DNA of 64,000 nucleotides from Pigmentiphaga sp. H8 (GTDB taxonomy: Bacteria; Pseudomonadota; Gammaproteobacteria; Burkholderiales; Burkholderiaceae_B): NCBI RefSeq assembly GCF_003854895.1, contig NZ_CP033966.1, positions 558,001 to 622,000 on the forward strand. Reading direction: 5' to 3'. The position numbers and the translations under genes were made by a program. Positions 1 to 7,508 of this stretch are shown piece by piece. The notes under the pieces are model-generated. The model was not told where the DNA came from and did not search any database. It saw only the letters and a list, made by a program, of their open reading frames with translations. Positions within the stretch are counted from its first letter, which is position 1, and each line of letters begins with the position of its first letter.

Positions 1-389
1 TGGCCGTGTTCTTCCCCACCTTCATCAACACCTTGTACGGCGCCCGCGCCACGCCCCTGTCCCTGATCTGGGCCGCGCGCAACATGGGCGCGGGGCCTGC
101 CTACATCTTCCGGCGCGTCATCTTCCCGGCCGCGCTGCCGCAGATCTTCACCGGCCTGCGCTCGGGCCTGGCGCTCTCGTTCATCGTGCTGTTCGCCGCC
201 GAGATGGTGGGATCGCACGACGGCCTGGGCGACATGGTCGTGCGCGCCGAGGAAGCCATGCGCTACGACTGGATGTACACCGCCATCCTGGCCATCGGCC
301 TGATGGGCTTCGTCAGCGACCGCGTCCTGCTGGCCATCCGGCGCCGCCTGCTGGCGGACAAGTATCCCGGGGAGGCCCGCCATGGTTGA
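1..389 (+). CDS. ABC transporter permease, SsuC/TauC type (5' end outside window)
   Basis: Only the C-terminal part of this inner-membrane permease is present; the reading frame is already open at the left edge. It contains the cytoplasmic coupling (EAA-type) loop, visible as RNMGAGPAYIFRRVIFPAALP, followed by hydrophobic helices and a basic C terminus. This layout is that of binding-protein-dependent permeases for nitrate, sulfonate, taurine or pyrimidine precursors. Its last codons overlap the start of the next permease by 8 bases, so the two are translationally coupled and probably form a heterodimeric channel. The ATPase and binding protein are not seen and may lie left of the window. The substrate cannot be told from this fragment; the neighbours suggest a small aromatic or amide compound. 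Confidence 0.9.
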   Translation, partial: AVFFPTFINTLYGARATPLSLIWAARNMGAGPAYIFRRVIFPAALPQIFTGLRSGLALSFIVLFAAEMVGSHDGLGDMVVRAEEAMRYDWMYTAILAIGLMGFVSDRVLLAIRRRLLADKYPGEARHG

Positions 390-1182
390 GCGCCTGCGCG
401 CATTCGCCCGACAAGCCATGGCGCCGCTGTACCCGCTGGCGGTCCTGGCCGTGGTCTGGGAACTGCTGTCCCGGTCGGGTTGGGTATCGCCGCGGCTGAT
501 GCCTTCCGTCGTGAAGGTGGGGCGGGCCTTCGTGGAGGGACTGGCCAACGGCGACCTGGTCTATCACGCGTCCATCTCGTTCTCGCGCGCCCTGAGCGGC
601 TTTGGCCTGGCCATCGTCATCGGCGTGCTGCTGGGCGTGTTCATGGCCCGCAGCCGCTGGTTCGAATGGATGGTCGAACCCATCTTCTCGTTCGGCTATC
701 CGGTCCCGAAGATCGCGCTGTATCCCGTCTTCATCCTGCTGCTGGGATTCGGCTCGCCGTCGAAGATCGCGCTGATCGCCCTGGAATGCACCTTTCCGAT
801 CGCCGTCAACACCTACTTCGGCATCCGCGCCGTGGCGCCGCGCCTGGTCTGGAGCGCCCGCAACATGGGCGCGGGGCCCGTGCGCATCTTCCTGCGCGTG
901 CTGCTGCCGGCGGCGCTGCCCGCCATCATGTCGGGCATCCGGGTCGCGCTGCCCCTGTCCATGGTGGTCGTGATCATTACCGAGATGATCGGCGACAGCA
1001 CCGGGCTGGGCTACTACATCGCCTACGCGTCGGCCTCTTTCATGTATGCCGAGTCCTATGCCGGCGTGATCGCCGTGGCGCTGATCGGCTTCACCCTCGA
1101 CCGCCTGCTCGTCGCGCTGCGCGGCAGGATCATCTTCTGGGAGCCCGATGGCGCCGCCCGGAACTCCCGTCCTTCCCATTGA
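382..1182 (+). CDS. ABC transporter permease, SsuC/TauC type
   Basis: A 266-residue inner-membrane permease, the usual length for the SsuC/TauC family. It has about six hydrophobic segments and a coupling loop RNMGAGPVRIFLRVLLPAALP at about residues 156-176, clearly paralogous to the loop of the preceding permease. The ATG lies inside the end of the upstream gene (8-base overlap), which supports this start. It is followed 10 bases after its stop by a class II aldolase-family gene, so transport and metabolism of one compound are probably co-transcribed. Sulfonates, pyrimidine precursors and aromatic acids are all possible substrates; nothing in the sequence decides between them. Confidence 0.92.
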   Translation: MVERLRAFARQAMAPLYPLAVLAVVWELLSRSGWVSPRLMPSVVKVGRAFVEGLANGDLVYHASISFSRALSGFGLAIVIGVLLGVFMARSRWFEWMVEPIFSFGYPVPKIALYPVFILLLGFGSPSKIALIALECTFPIAVNTYFGIRAVAPRLVWSARNMGAGPVRIFLRVLLPAALPAIMSGIRVALPLSMVVVIITEMIGDSTGLGYYIAYASASFMYAESYAGVIAVALIGFTLDRLLVALRGRIIFWEPDGAARNSRPSH

Positions 1183-1192
1183 GGCTCCCACG

Positions 1193-1918
1193 ATGTCACT
1201 CGAAGAACAACTGGACCAACTGGCGACGGCCTGCCGCGTCCTGGAAATGGAAGGCCATGGCGACATGACCCTGGGCCACCTGTCGCTGCGCGATCCGCAG
1301 GGACGCGGCTTCTGGCTCAAACGCAACGCCCGTGGCCTGGGCGAGATCCTGTCCGCCGCCGATTTCGTGCTGGTCGGCCATGACGGTGCCAAGCTGGAAG
1401 GCGAAGGAGGCCGCCACTCGGAATGGCCCATCCATTCCGAGATCCTGAAGGCGCGGCCCGACGTCAACGTCGTCGCTCATACCCACCCCTTCCACGCCAG
1501 CATCCTGTCGTCGTTCGGCACCGCGCTGGCGCCCTTCACGCTGGACGCCGATTATTTCGACGAACTGCCGTGCCACCGGGACGAAGCCGCCTTGCTCAAG
1601 ACCGAGGAAGAGGGCGCTGCGCTGGCGCGAACCCTGGGGCCGCACTTCGCCGTGCTGATGGCCAACCACGGCGTGACCTTCTGCGGCACGTCCATCGCCC
1701 ATGCCGTCTGCGTGGGCGTTTTCCTGGAACGCGCCGCGCGCATCCACGTGCTGGGCTCGCAGATGCGCACCGAAGCGAGCTTCCCGGTGCCGCCCGTGCG
1801 CCAGCGCCGGCGCGAACAGATCATGACGCCCGTCCACGTCGAGCATTCCTGGAACTACTTCGTCCGCAAGCTCGCGTGGCAGGAAAAGGCGCGCGGCGAC
1901 GCCGCGCTCTTCGCCTAA
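1193..1918 (+). CDS. Class II aldolase/adducin family protein
   Basis: A 241-residue cytoplasmic enzyme of the class II aldolase/adducin fold (fuculose-1-phosphate aldolase relatives). The zinc site is visible as His96 and His98 in AHTHPFH plus His159 in ANHGVT. A candidate catalytic acid is Glu83 in IHSEIL. An upstream in-frame ATG at 1148 exists, but it would overlap the permease by 35 bases; the ATG at 1193 has GAGG 8 bases before it and is preferred. Family members do retro-aldol cleavage, epimerisation or decarboxylation of small hydroxy acids. Several relatives sit in aromatic degradation operons as decarboxylases. It lies between a transporter and an amidase gene, so a step in breakdown of the imported compound is likely; the substrate is unknown. 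Confidence 0.88.
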   Translation: MSLEEQLDQLATACRVLEMEGHGDMTLGHLSLRDPQGRGFWLKRNARGLGEILSAADFVLVGHDGAKLEGEGGRHSEWPIHSEILKARPDVNVVAHTHPFHASILSSFGTALAPFTLDADYFDELPCHRDEAALLKTEEEGAALARTLGPHFAVLMANHGVTFCGTSIAHAVCVGVFLERAARIHVLGSQMRTEASFPVPPVRQRRREQIMTPVHVEHSWNYFVRKLAWQEKARGDAALFA

Positions 1919-1931
1919 GGAGACCCTGGAC

Positions 1932-2642
1932 ATGGCCACGCTCGAATCGCTGTATTCGTACTTGACGCCGCGCGACCGCGAGATCATCGAGCTGTCCGGC
2001 TATGGCGCCCGCATGGGGTTCGGCGCGCGGCCGGCCCTGGTGATCGTGGACGCCACCTATGGTTTCTGCGGCGACCGGCGCGAACCCATCGCCGACTCCG
2101 TCCGCCGCTGGCCCAACTCCTGCGGCGAGGCAAGCTGGGACGCCATCGACCGTATCCGCGAACTGCTGGCCGCCTTTCGCGCGCAGCAGCGGCCCGTCAT
2201 CTACACGCGGGGCGCGTACCGCGACGACAAATGGGACATGGGTTCGTGGCTGTGGAAGCATGCGCTGTCGCGGCCGCAGGAAGCGCCGCTGCCCCAGTCC
2301 GACCGGCACCATGACGAGATCGTCGATGAAATCGCGCCGCAGCCCAGCGACCTCGTCATCGGCAAGCAGAAGCCCTCGGCGTTCTTTTCGACGCCGTTGC
2401 AGTCCTACCTGACCCTGCTGGGCGCGGATTCGCTGGTCGTGGCGGGCGGCAGCACCTCGGGCTGTGTGCGTGCCACCGTGGTGGATGGCTTCAGCGCCAA
2501 CTACCGCATTGCCGTGGCCGCCGACGCCTGCTTCGACCGCCTGCAATCCAGCCATGCGATGAGCCTGCTGGACATGCATGCGAAGTATGCGGATGTGCTG
2601 GACACGGCGGACATCCTGGAGCACTTCGGGGCGTCGGCCTGA
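1932..2642 (+). CDS. Isochorismatase-fold amidohydrolase (N-carbamoylsarcosine amidase/maleamate amidase type)
   Basis: A 236-residue cysteine hydrolase. The expected triad is Asp40 (VIVDATYGF), Lys145 (IGKQKPSAFF) and Cys178 in GGSTSGCVRA. The TSGCVRA nucleophile motif and PSAFF loop are those of the N-carbamoylsarcosine amidase and maleamate amidohydrolase branch, and the nicF product in this window shares both. An N-terminal extension of about 25 residues precedes the fold. It starts 13 bases after the aldolase-family gene, in the same operon. The predicted reaction is hydrolysis of a small amide to acid plus ammonia. The identity of the amide is not shown by the sequence. Confidence 0.88.
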   Translation: MATLESLYSYLTPRDREIIELSGYGARMGFGARPALVIVDATYGFCGDRREPIADSVRRWPNSCGEASWDAIDRIRELLAAFRAQQRPVIYTRGAYRDDKWDMGSWLWKHALSRPQEAPLPQSDRHHDEIVDEIAPQPSDLVIGKQKPSAFFSTPLQSYLTLLGADSLVVAGGSTSGCVRATVVDGFSANYRIAVAADACFDRLQSSHAMSLLDMHAKYADVLDTADILEHFGASA

Positions 2643-2651
2643 CCAAGCGTT

Positions 2652-3632
2652 TCAATCCAGCGCGATGTTCAGCCGCTTGAGCACCAGTCCGAAACGCCGG
2701 GTCTCGTCGGCCAGCTCCTTCACGTACTCGGCGCGTTCCAGCACGTAGGGCTCGTAGAACATCGCGTCGTAGCGCTTGAGGACCTCCGGGTCGCGCAGCA
2801 CCTGCGCCACGTCGCGCTGGATCTTGTCGGCGACCGCCGCGGGCGTGCCCTTGGGCGCCAGCAGTGCGACCGACCCCGCCAGGTCGAATCCGGCTGGTCC
2901 GCCGGATTCCGAGATGGTGGGGACGTCCGGGAAGCCCGCCAGCCGCCGGGGCGCCGAGACAGCCAGGTAGCGGACCTTGCCGGCGCGCTGCAGGGGGCCG
3001 GCGCTGCCGCCGCTGCCGAAGGCCCATGCCAGTTCCTTGTTGGCCACCGCGGCGTAGAGTTGTCCCATGTCCTTGTACGGGACGTGCATCATTTCCACGC
3101 CCGCTCCCTGTTCCAGCATGGCACCGCCGATGTGGCCGGGGCTGCCGACGAACCACGAACCGTAGGTGACCGAGCCGGGCTTGGCGCGGGCCGCCTGGAG
3201 CAGGTCGCCGGTGCTGCGGAAGGGGCTGTCCACCGGCACCACTACGAAGAAGTAGTTGCGCAGCATGGACGTGATGGGCTCGAAGTCGCGCATCAGGTCG
3301 TAGGGCAGTTTCTTGAACAGGTAGGGGTGGGCGCTGGTCTGCGCATTGTCCATCTGGAGCAGGGTGTAGCCGTCGGCGGGACTGCGCTTGGCGGCATCGA
3401 TGGCGATGAAGCCGTTGCCTCCCGGCTTGTTCTCGACCATGACGGGCTGTCCCCATTTCTGCGACAGCCGGTCGGCCACCAGCCGCAGCGCGACGTCGGG
3501 GCCGCTGCCCACGGGGAAGGTGGAGACCACCCGCACGGGTTTGGCGGGGTAGTCCTGGGCGTGCGCCGTGGATATGCCGCTCAGAACCAGCGTGAGCGCC
3601 GCGAGCACGGAATGGATTGTTGGTGTTTTCAT
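2652..3632 (-). CDS. Bug family (TctC-type) periplasmic solute-binding protein
   Basis: A 326-residue exported binding protein. The start at 3632 gives a normal Sec signal (MKTPTIHSVLAALTLVLSG, cleavage near AHA-QDY); a longer upstream frame would place the signal internally. The mature part shows the family signs YPAKPVRVV, the VGSGPD loop and a PTISESG segment near the C terminus. Bug proteins bind carboxylates and amides and may feed TctAB permeases, but no tctA or tctB is near. It is transcribed towards the amidase gene (gap 9 bases) and away from the 3-hydroxyanthranilate dioxygenase-like gene. The shared 227-base intergenic region carries a 50-bp direct repeat, suggesting common control with that gene. 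Confidence 0.93.
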   Translation of the reverse strand: MKTPTIHSVLAALTLVLSGISTAHAQDYPAKPVRVVSTFPVGSGPDVALRLVADRLSQKWGQPVMVENKPGGNGFIAIDAAKRSPADGYTLLQMDNAQTSAHPYLFKKLPYDLMRDFEPITSMLRNYFFVVVPVDSPFRSTGDLLQAARAKPGSVTYGSWFVGSPGHIGGAMLEQGAGVEMMHVPYKDMGQLYAAVANKELAWAFGSGGSAGPLQRAGKVRYLAVSAPRRLAGFPDVPTISESGGPAGFDLAGSVALLAPKGTPAAVADKIQRDVAQVLRDPEVLKRYDAMFYEPYVLERAEYVKELADETRRFGLVLKRLNIALD

Positions 3633-3712
3633 GATCCGGATTCCCGAAGGTTGAGCAAGCCGTCGCAGGGGGACGCCTTGCCACTGTGCCACCGCCGGGA
3701 CCGGTTGAGGCG

Positions 3713-3796
3713 GGGCATAAGCGCTTTCGGGACAGGCAGAAGCATTTTGATGGCCGGCGGGCGGGCATAAGTTTTTTCGCCGCCGGCAGAAGCATT
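3713..3796. repeat. Two direct 34-bp repeats with 50-bp period in a divergent promoter region
   Basis: Copy A (3713-3746) and copy B (3763-3796) both begin GGGCATAAG and end GGCAGAAGCATT. They agree at 27 of 34 positions by eye and start exactly 50 bases apart. They lie between the divergent bug (start 3632) and dioxygenase (start 3860) genes. A 50-bp period is close to five helical turns, so two regulator dimers could bind the same DNA face. The LysR encoded at 5071 is the obvious candidate partner; this is inference. Confidence 0.6.
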
Positions 3797-3812
3797 GCCG
3801 GCTGGCGCCAGC
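3782..3812. promoter_or_regulatory. Nested palindromes before the dioxygenase gene
   Basis: GCCGGCA at 3782-3788 pairs with TGCCGGC at 3796-3802, and the adjoining GCTGGCGCCAGC (3801-3812) is a perfect 12-base palindrome. They overlap repeat copy B and end 47 bases before the dioxygenase start. They could be an operator or a hairpin in the mRNA leader. No convincing -35/-10 pair was seen. Confidence 0.35.
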
Positions 3813-3859
3813 CCGGCAGGGGGCCGAGAATAGGGGGGATTCACTACCAGGACATAGCG

Positions 3860-4393
3860 ATGAAACTATTTCCCAGCCTGCAACTGCACATGCCCCAGAT
3901 CGACCTGCAGGAAATCATGGAGCATCTGCGGCACAACGAGGAACGGCGGACCTATCCGCTATGGCAGGAGGACGACTGCCTGTGTTTCATCGCGCGCGGC
4001 CGTGAATACCGCAGCGAGTTCCATCTGAATCCCAGCCACGAGATGCAGTATTCGCTGAAGGGTGACCTGCACCTGCACTATCGCACGCCCGAGGGGGTGG
4101 AGAAGGTGGCGGTGGTTCCCGAAGGGCATTGTCTTTACCAGCCGCCCATGGTGCCGCATTCGCCCAGGTTTCCGCCCGATGCGTTCCAACTGGTGGTCGA
4201 GCGCAAGCGCCGTCCCGGTGAAGTGGACCGCTTCCATTGGTTCTGTCCTGCTTGCGACAATCTGCTGCACGAGGAAAGTTTCATCGTCAGCGACTACGGT
4301 GCCGATCCGGTATCGCGGGCCTACGACAATTTCTGGGGCTCGCTCGATTTCCGCACCTGCAAGAAGTGCGGCGCCATCATGCCGGATCGCTGA
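3860..4393 (+). CDS. 3-hydroxyanthranilate 3,4-dioxygenase family protein
   Basis: A 177-residue cupin dioxygenase. The ATG at 3860 gives the normal family length. Against the well-studied Cupriavidus enzyme the residues line up with an offset of about 4. Iron ligands are His55, Glu61 and His100. Substrate-binding residues are Arg51, Arg103 and Glu114. The C-terminal rubredoxin-like metal site is Cys129/Cys132 (CPAC) and Cys167/Cys170 (CKKC). Known family members open 3-hydroxyanthranilate to 2-amino-3-carboxymuconate semialdehyde, which cyclises to quinolinate. No kynureninase, ACMS decarboxylase or 2-aminomuconate gene is nearby, so the true substrate may be a related amino- or hydroxy-aromatic acid. 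It is followed after 12 bases by an amidohydrolase gene and then a lysR gene, probably one operon. Confidence 0.88.
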   Translation: MKLFPSLQLHMPQIDLQEIMEHLRHNEERRTYPLWQEDDCLCFIARGREYRSEFHLNPSHEMQYSLKGDLHLHYRTPEGVEKVAVVPEGHCLYQPPMVPHSPRFPPDAFQLVVERKRRPGEVDRFHWFCPACDNLLHEESFIVSDYGADPVSRAYDNFWGSLDFRTCKKCGAIMPDR

Positions 4394-4405
4394 GCGGGGG
4401 CAGCC

Positions 4406-5071
4406 ATGAGCGATATCCTACGCACGCTGGCGGAGAAAGTGCAGCCGCGACATACGGCGCTGGTAATCGTGGACATGCAGAACGATTTCTGTGCCCAGGG
4501 CGGCTACCTGCAGCGTACCCGGGCCGAAAGCGGACGCAATCCCATCCGGGTGGACGAGAATGCCGCCATCGCCGACCGGATCGGCGTGCTGGCGGACGAG
4601 GCACGGCGATCGGGGGCCTCGGTCGCGTGGCTGTGCTCGGTCTACGATTTCAAGTACCTGGCGGATGCCCACGTCGCCATGCGGGACGGCGAAGGTTGCT
4701 GCATGGAAGGGACCTGGGGAGCCGATTTCTTCCGCATCCAGCCCCGGCAAGGGGACGTCGTCGTGGACAAGCATACGTTCAGCGGTTTTCACGAGACCGG
4801 GTTGCACGCGCAGTTGCAGGCACGCGGCATCAAGACACTGATAATGACGGGCGTGGCCACCAACGTCTGCGTCGATTCGACCCTCAGGCACGGGTTCTTC
4901 CTGGGTTATCACATCGTCGTGGCCGAGGATTGCGTGGGCAGCGGTAATCCGGTGGGGCACGAAGGCACGTTGTCGACGGTCAGGGTGAACTTCGGCGAGG
5001 TCACGACCTCGGCCGAGTTGCGGCGATTGTTCGGCAGGCACGCCCCGGCCGACGCCTTGCCGGCACTTTGA
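4406..5071 (+). CDS. Isochorismatase-fold cysteine hydrolase (pyrazinamidase/RutB/biuret hydrolase-like)
   Basis: A 221-residue hydrolase with the triad Asp23 (VDMQNDF), Lys122 (DKHTFSGF) and Cys155 in TGVATNVCVDST. The TNVCVDST nucleophile loop and DKHTFSGF place it in the RutB, biuret hydrolase and nicotinamidase-like branch. This differs from the TSGCVRA branch of the gene at 1932. It lies 12 bases downstream of the ring-cleavage dioxygenase gene, and its TGA overlaps the ATG of the lysR gene by one base. It may hydrolyse an amide or enamine product formed after ring cleavage, or a ureide; the sequence does not settle the substrate. Confidence 0.88.
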   Translation: MSDILRTLAEKVQPRHTALVIVDMQNDFCAQGGYLQRTRAESGRNPIRVDENAAIADRIGVLADEARRSGASVAWLCSVYDFKYLADAHVAMRDGEGCCMEGTWGADFFRIQPRQGDVVVDKHTFSGFHETGLHAQLQARGIKTLIMTGVATNVCVDSTLRHGFFLGYHIVVAEDCVGSGNPVGHEGTLSTVRVNFGEVTTSAELRRLFGRHAPADALPAL

Positions 5072-6318
5072 TGCTCCACACCAAGCACCTTCGCCCCTTC
5101 CTGGCCGTCGTGCGCCACGGCAACCTCGCTCGCGCGAGCGAGGAACTACGCCGCGCCCAGTCGGCCGTGTCGCGTTCGGTGCAGGAGCTGGAAGGCTGGT
5201 TCGGCGTCTCCCTGTTCGAGCGCAGCGCGCGCCAGTGGCTGTTGACCGATTTCGGCCAGGCGCTGCACCGGCGGACCGGGCTGGCGTTCGCCGAACTGCA
5301 GCAAGCCTGCGACACGTTGTGCGAGCGCTATCCCGAGTCGGCACCGCGGCTGCGCACCGCGCCGTTCTTTTCGTTGGCCGTGCACGAGCGGCGCCTGGAA
5401 CTGCTGTTCGCCTTCACCGAGCGCAAGCACATCAGCACGGCCGCGGCGGCGGTGGGAGTGTCGCAGCCTGCCGCCAGCATGGCGCTGTACGACCTGGAGG
5501 CCAGCGTGGGTGTGCCCCTGTTCGACCGCGCGCATGCCGGCGTCGCGCTGAACGAGAGCGGCGAGCTATTGCTGGCGCACGTGAAGCGGGCGCTGGCGCA
5601 ACTGCGACTGGCCGGCACCGAGATCTCGGCCCTGAAGGGCGTGATCGAGGGGCAGGTGGTGGTGGGGGCGCTGCCGTTCAGCCGGCCCTATGTGCTGCCG
5701 GTGGCGGTCGGGCGCGTGCTGGCGCAGCATCCGCGCCTGCAGGTGCGCACGCTGGAGGCGCCCATGGACACGCTGGTGGCGGGCCTGCGGCTGGGCGACG
5801 TGGATTTCCTGGTGGGCGCGCTGCCGGTGGAGCCGCTGGAAAGCGCGCTGGTGGTCGAGCAGTTGATGCGCGAGCCCATGGTGGTGCTGGCGCGCCGCGA
5901 TCATCCGCTGGCCGCGGCTGCCGCCCTGGATCTGGCCGACCTGATGGAGGCCGCATGGGTACTGCCCCGGCAGGGTACGCCCACGCGCGAGGCCTTGGGC
6001 GCGTGCCTGGCGCAGCATGGGTTGCCGGAACCGCAGGTGGCGGTGGAATCGTCGGACATTTCCCTGATCCGGGGGCTGCTGCTGGAGACCGACATGCTGT
6101 CGGCGGCCTCGCGCCAGTTGTTCCCTCATGAACTGCGGGCGGGCATCCTGGTGGAGTTGCCGGTGGTGCTGGCGGGTACCGAGCGCTCCATGGGCATCCT
6201 GCGCCGCACGCAGGAGCATTCGTCGCCGGGCGCGCAGTTGCTGATCGAGGCGATCCGCCGGGTGTGCCGCGACGAATCGGGGACAAAGGATCAGAGGTCG
6301 GCGGCCGCGCGGCCGTAG
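5071..6318 (+). CDS. LysR-family regulator with two tandem N-terminal HTH domains
   Basis: A 415-residue protein, about 110 longer than a normal LysR regulator. Residues 5-62 form one LysR-type winged helix-turn-helix (LAVVRHGNLARASEELR, then FGVSLFER). Residues 108-165 form a second complete one (FTERKHISTAAAAVGVSQPA, then VGVPLFDR). A single effector-binding domain follows from about 185. The ATG at 5071 overlaps the stop of the hydrolase gene (TGATG), so it is coupled to the dioxygenase operon and probably controls it. Its 3' end overlaps the convergent marR gene by 28 bases. The length is not a frameshift artefact: both domains and the linker are in one frame and each has a conserved recognition helix. 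Confidence 0.93.
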   Translation: MLHTKHLRPFLAVVRHGNLARASEELRRAQSAVSRSVQELEGWFGVSLFERSARQWLLTDFGQALHRRTGLAFAELQQACDTLCERYPESAPRLRTAPFFSLAVHERRLELLFAFTERKHISTAAAAVGVSQPAASMALYDLEASVGVPLFDRAHAGVALNESGELLLAHVKRALAQLRLAGTEISALKGVIEGQVVVGALPFSRPYVLPVAVGRVLAQHPRLQVRTLEAPMDTLVAGLRLGDVDFLVGALPVEPLESALVVEQLMREPMVVLARRDHPLAAAAALDLADLMEAAWVLPRQGTPTREALGACLAQHGLPEPQVAVESSDISLIRGLLLETDMLSAASRQLFPHELRAGILVELPVVLAGTERSMGILRRTQEHSSPGAQLLIEAIRRVCRDESGTKDQRSAAARP

Positions 6319-6776
6319 TGGTTGTTGGCCTGCACCAGCTTGGAGAGCAGGCGCATGAAGGTGTCCTGATCCTTCTTGCTGAGCGGCGAGATCAGCCGCT
6401 GCTGGGCCCGCGTCATGCCGTCCTGCAGCAGGCCCATGACGCGCAGTCCTTCCTCGGTGATGAAGGACTGGCGCGAGCGGCGGTCGTCGGGATCGACGCG
6501 CCGGGTCAGGTAGCCCTTGCGTTCGAGCCGCTTGACGACGTCGGCGGTGGTGGTGCGGTCCAGGCCGAGTTCGTGGCCGATCGTCTTCTGGTCGCTGCCG
6601 GGCTGCAATGACAGGGCGGTCAGGATGCCGTACTGGACCGGGGTGATCTCGTTACTGCATTCCTCGAAGAACATCGCGTAGTGGATCTGGTTCAGGCGGC
6701 GGACCAGGTATCCCGCGCGCGACCAGAGCACCTGTTCTGCGGGATCGAAGGGATGCGAGGGGGGGGACTGGGTCAT
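6291..6776 (-). CDS. MarR-family transcriptional regulator, probable repressor of the pyridine-carboxylate operon
   Basis: A 161-residue MarR regulator. The start at 6776 was chosen over an upstream in-frame ATG at 6821 because that one would include the operator-like palindrome. The winged helix is clear: SDQKTIGHELGLDRTTTADV as helix-turn-helix, then the wing GYLTRRVDPDDRRSR. It is the last gene of the minus-strand operon, 86 bases after nicF, with its own operator-like site CAGTATACTG in that gap. MarR repressors (NicR, and the regulator of the picolinate cluster) accompany homologous pathways and respond to pathway acids. I infer that it represses itself and the operon through the motif seen at three places. 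Its 3' end overlaps the convergent lysR gene. Confidence 0.92.
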   Translation of the reverse strand: MTQSPPSHPFDPAEQVLWSRAGYLVRRLNQIHYAMFFEECSNEITPVQYGILTALSLQPGSDQKTIGHELGLDRTTTADVVKRLERKGYLTRRVDPDDRRSRQSFITEEGLRVMGLLQDGMTRAQQRLISPLSKKDQDTFMRLLSKLVQANNHYGRAAADL

Positions 6777-6827
6777 TGTGGATGCTTCGCAGGTATACCG
6801 GGGCCGGTGGGGCCGGCGCATTTTTAG

Positions 6828-6838
6828 TCAGTATACTG
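6828..6838. promoter_or_regulatory. Operator-like palindrome before marR
   Basis: The sequence TCAGTATACTG holds the perfect 10-base palindrome CAGTATACTG, about 52 bases upstream of the marR start. The core CAGTAnnCTG recurs before the Rieske ferredoxin gene (13889-13898) and inside the large palindrome at 20561-20612. This is consistent with autoregulation by the MarR protein. Confidence 0.6.
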
Positions 6839-6862
6839 CGGACCATCCGCCAGACCCAGGAA

Positions 6863-7495
6863 TCAACGGCTGGCGGCCGCTCCCAGTGCCTGGAGCACTT
6901 CGTCGCGCGGCATGACGGCGGCATATTTCTGCTGCATGTCGAACAGGTTGGCCTCGTGCGGGCCGAGCGCGCGGTCGCCCACGCAGTCCGAGGCGACGAT
7001 GGGACGCAGGCCGTGGCACATGGCGTCGACGACGCTGGCGCGTACGCAGCCGCTGGTGACCGCGCCGGCCACGATCAGCGTGCGCACGCCGCGCTGGGTG
7101 AGCCATGCGGCCAGGGTGGTGCCGAAGAAGGCCGAAGGCAGCGTCTTGCGCACCACGAGTTCGCCAGGCGCCGGAGCCAGTTCGGGAACGATGGCGCTGG
7201 CCGGATCGTGTTCCTTCAGTTTCAGCAGGCCGGGCACCTTTTCCGTGAAGACGTTGCCATCGGCGTCGTCGTCGGCGAACACGATGCGCGTGTGGGCCAC
7301 GGGCCATCCCAGCCTGCGGGCCTCGGCCAGCAGGACCGTGGTCCGCTCGATGGCGTCGCGGATGTTGCCGCCGCCGAACATGGCCGGATCGGCGAAGCCG
7401 TTGACGAAGTCGACGATAAGCAGCGCGGCCGGGCCCCGCAGTTCGAGGTCGGCGCCGAATCCCTGGCGCTGGTAGGTCGAGATTTCCTTGTGCAT
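6863..7495 (-). CDS. nicF: Maleamate amidohydrolase (NicF-like)
   Basis: A 210-residue cysteine hydrolase. The start at 7495 gives MHKEISTYQRQGFG, as in NicF proteins. The triad is Asp29 (LIVDFVNGF), Lys117 (VVRKTLPSAFF) and Cys150 (TSGCVRAS). The expected reaction is maleamate plus water to maleate plus ammonia, the last nitrogen-releasing step of the 2,5-dihydroxypyridine (maleamate) pathway. It follows nicX by 13 bases and precedes marR, consistent with one operon. The linkage to nicX and nicD homologues makes this assignment stronger than the fold alone would allow. Maleate isomerase, the next enzyme, is not encoded in the window. Confidence 0.93.
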   Translation of the reverse strand: MHKEISTYQRQGFGADLELRGPAALLIVDFVNGFADPAMFGGGNIRDAIERTTVLLAEARRLGWPVAHTRIVFADDDADGNVFTEKVPGLLKLKEHDPASAIVPELAPAPGELVVRKTLPSAFFGTTLAAWLTQRGVRTLIVAGAVTSGCVRASVVDAMCHGLRPIVASDCVGDRALGPHEANLFDMQQKYAAVMPRDEVLQALGAAASR

Positions 7496-7508
7496 GATGG
7501 CTCCGTGT

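Noticed and set aside
5071..6776. Frameshift fusion as the reason for the long LysR protein
   Set aside because: Both helix-turn-helix domains, the linker and the effector domain are in one uninterrupted frame with good codon use.
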